5,814 nt of DNA, from positions 4,144-9,957 of the forward strand of contig DHMK01000027.1 in the NCBI GenBank assembly GCA_002405755.1. Direction: 5' to 3'. A program made the position numbers and the translations under genes. The notes beneath the pieces were generated by a model that had not been told where the DNA came from, made no database searches, and saw only the letters and a program-made list of their open reading frames with translations. Below are positions 5,347-5,814 of this stretch, piece after piece. How positions within the stretch are numbered: the first letter of the stretch is position 1; every line of letters begins with the position of its first letter. Source of the DNA: Clostridiales bacterium UBA4644 (lineage in GTDB: Bacteria > Bacillota > Clostridia > Oscillospirales > Butyricicoccaceae).

Positions 5347-5814
5347 TTATCCAAACCTCCCGGTGATATAATCTTCCGTGCGCTTTTCTTTGGGCTGGTA
5401 GAAGAGCTTCTGGGTGGCGTCGTATTCGATCAGCTCGCCCAGCAGGAAAAACGCCGTTTGATCGGAAATACGCAGCGCCTGCTGCATATTGTGCGTGACG
5501 ATGATAATGGTATACTGCTCCTTCAGCTGGGTCGCCAGCTCCTCGATCCTGGAGGTGGAGATGGGATCCAGCGCGGAGGTGGGCTCGTCCATCAGGAGGA
5601 TCCTGGGCTGTACGGCCAGCGCCCGGGCGATACACAGCCGCTGCTGCTGTCCGCCGGAAAGCCCCAGCGCGCTCTTCTTCAGGCGATCCTTCACCTCGTC
5701 CCAGATGGCCGCGCCGCGCAGCGACTGCTCCACGATCCCGTCCAGCTCCGCCCGATCCCGCACGCCGTGGGTCCGGGGGCCGTAGGCCACATTGTCGTAG
5801 ATGCTCATGGGGAA
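5347..5814 (-). CDS. pstB: Phosphate ABC transporter ATP-binding protein PstB, partial (5' end beyond window)
   Basis: The last 155 codons are present. The frame stays open to the window edge, where FP-MSIYDNVAYGPR is the conserved PstB segment just after the Q-loop (family PNPFPMSIYDN). The Met at 5808 is therefore internal, not the start. About 95 N-terminal residues, including Walker A, should lie beyond 5814 in a normal protein of about 250. Visible motifs are the ABC signature LSGGQQQRLCIARAL, Walker B RILLMDEPTSALD with its catalytic Glu, the H-loop VTHNMQQA, and the PstB-type ending FFLLGELIEYDATQKLFYQPKEKRTEDYITGRFG, split here only by family convention. PstB hydrolyses ATP on the inner face of the membrane to drive phosphate import through PstC/PstA. 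The stop abuts the phoU start. Confidence 0.96.
   Translation of the reverse strand, partial: FPMSIYDNVAYGPRTHGVRDRAELDGIVEQSLRGAAIWDEVKDRLKKSALGLSGGQQQRLCIARALAVQPRILLMDEPTSALDPISTSRIEELATQLKEQYTIIIVTHNMQQALRISDQTAFFLLGELIEYDATQKLFYQPKEKRTEDYITGRFG

Noticed and set aside
5347..5808. Complete short ABC ATPase starting at Met 5808
   Set aside because: The frame continues to the window edge with the conserved FP before MSIYDN, and Walker A is missing, so this is an internal Met of a truncated pstB.

Overview
The window reads as a GC-rich (about 60 % by eye) low-GC-phylum exception: a Firmicutes chromosome segment of the Clostridia type, most likely Oscillospiraceae/Ruminococcaceae-like. The reasons are strong Shine-Dalgarno sites (AAGGAGG, GGAGGAGGG), GTG and TTG starts, a PhoP/PhoR-Pst-PhoU block in clostridial style, a PepSY-bearing RsgI-like protein, and a TetR regulator next to an ATC-hydrolase-family protein. 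Genus-level placement is inference.

Layout: (a) 1-779 (+) is the 3' part of an RsgI-like anti-sigma/PepSY protein whose reading frame is broken near position 105; it ends at a strong terminator (834-872). (b) 905-2323 (+) is a self-contained two-gene unit: a near-consensus promoter with a perfect 9-bp inverted repeat over its -10/start region, a TetR-family regulator, an L-2-amino-thiazoline-4-carboxylate (ATC) hydrolase-family protein, and a terminator. (c) 2324-2588 is intergenic, with a second hairpin, Pho-box-like direct repeats spaced by 11 bp, and a TTGCGG-N17-TATACT promoter. (d) 2589-4617 (+) is an OmpR-family response regulator and an overlapping sensor histidine kinase, best read as PhoP-PhoR. 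(e) 4634-4674 is a perfect 14-bp hairpin with T-runs on both sides, a bidirectional terminator. (f) 4687-5814 (-) is phoU and the 3' two thirds of pstB, the end of a pst phosphate-uptake operon converging on phoPR.

How the genes work together: PstB is the ATPase of the phosphate ABC importer, PhoU links the importer to the sensor kinase and keeps signalling off when phosphate is plentiful, and PhoR/PhoP switch on phosphate-starvation genes. The Pho-box-like repeats upstream of the regulator suggest autoregulation. The TetR/ATC-hydrolase pair looks independent of phosphate; the inverted repeat suggests that TetR represses its own operon in response to an unknown small molecule. No mobile element, CRISPR array, tRNA or rRNA was seen. 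The least understood parts are the frameshifted PepSY gene and the TetR/ATC-hydrolase operon.
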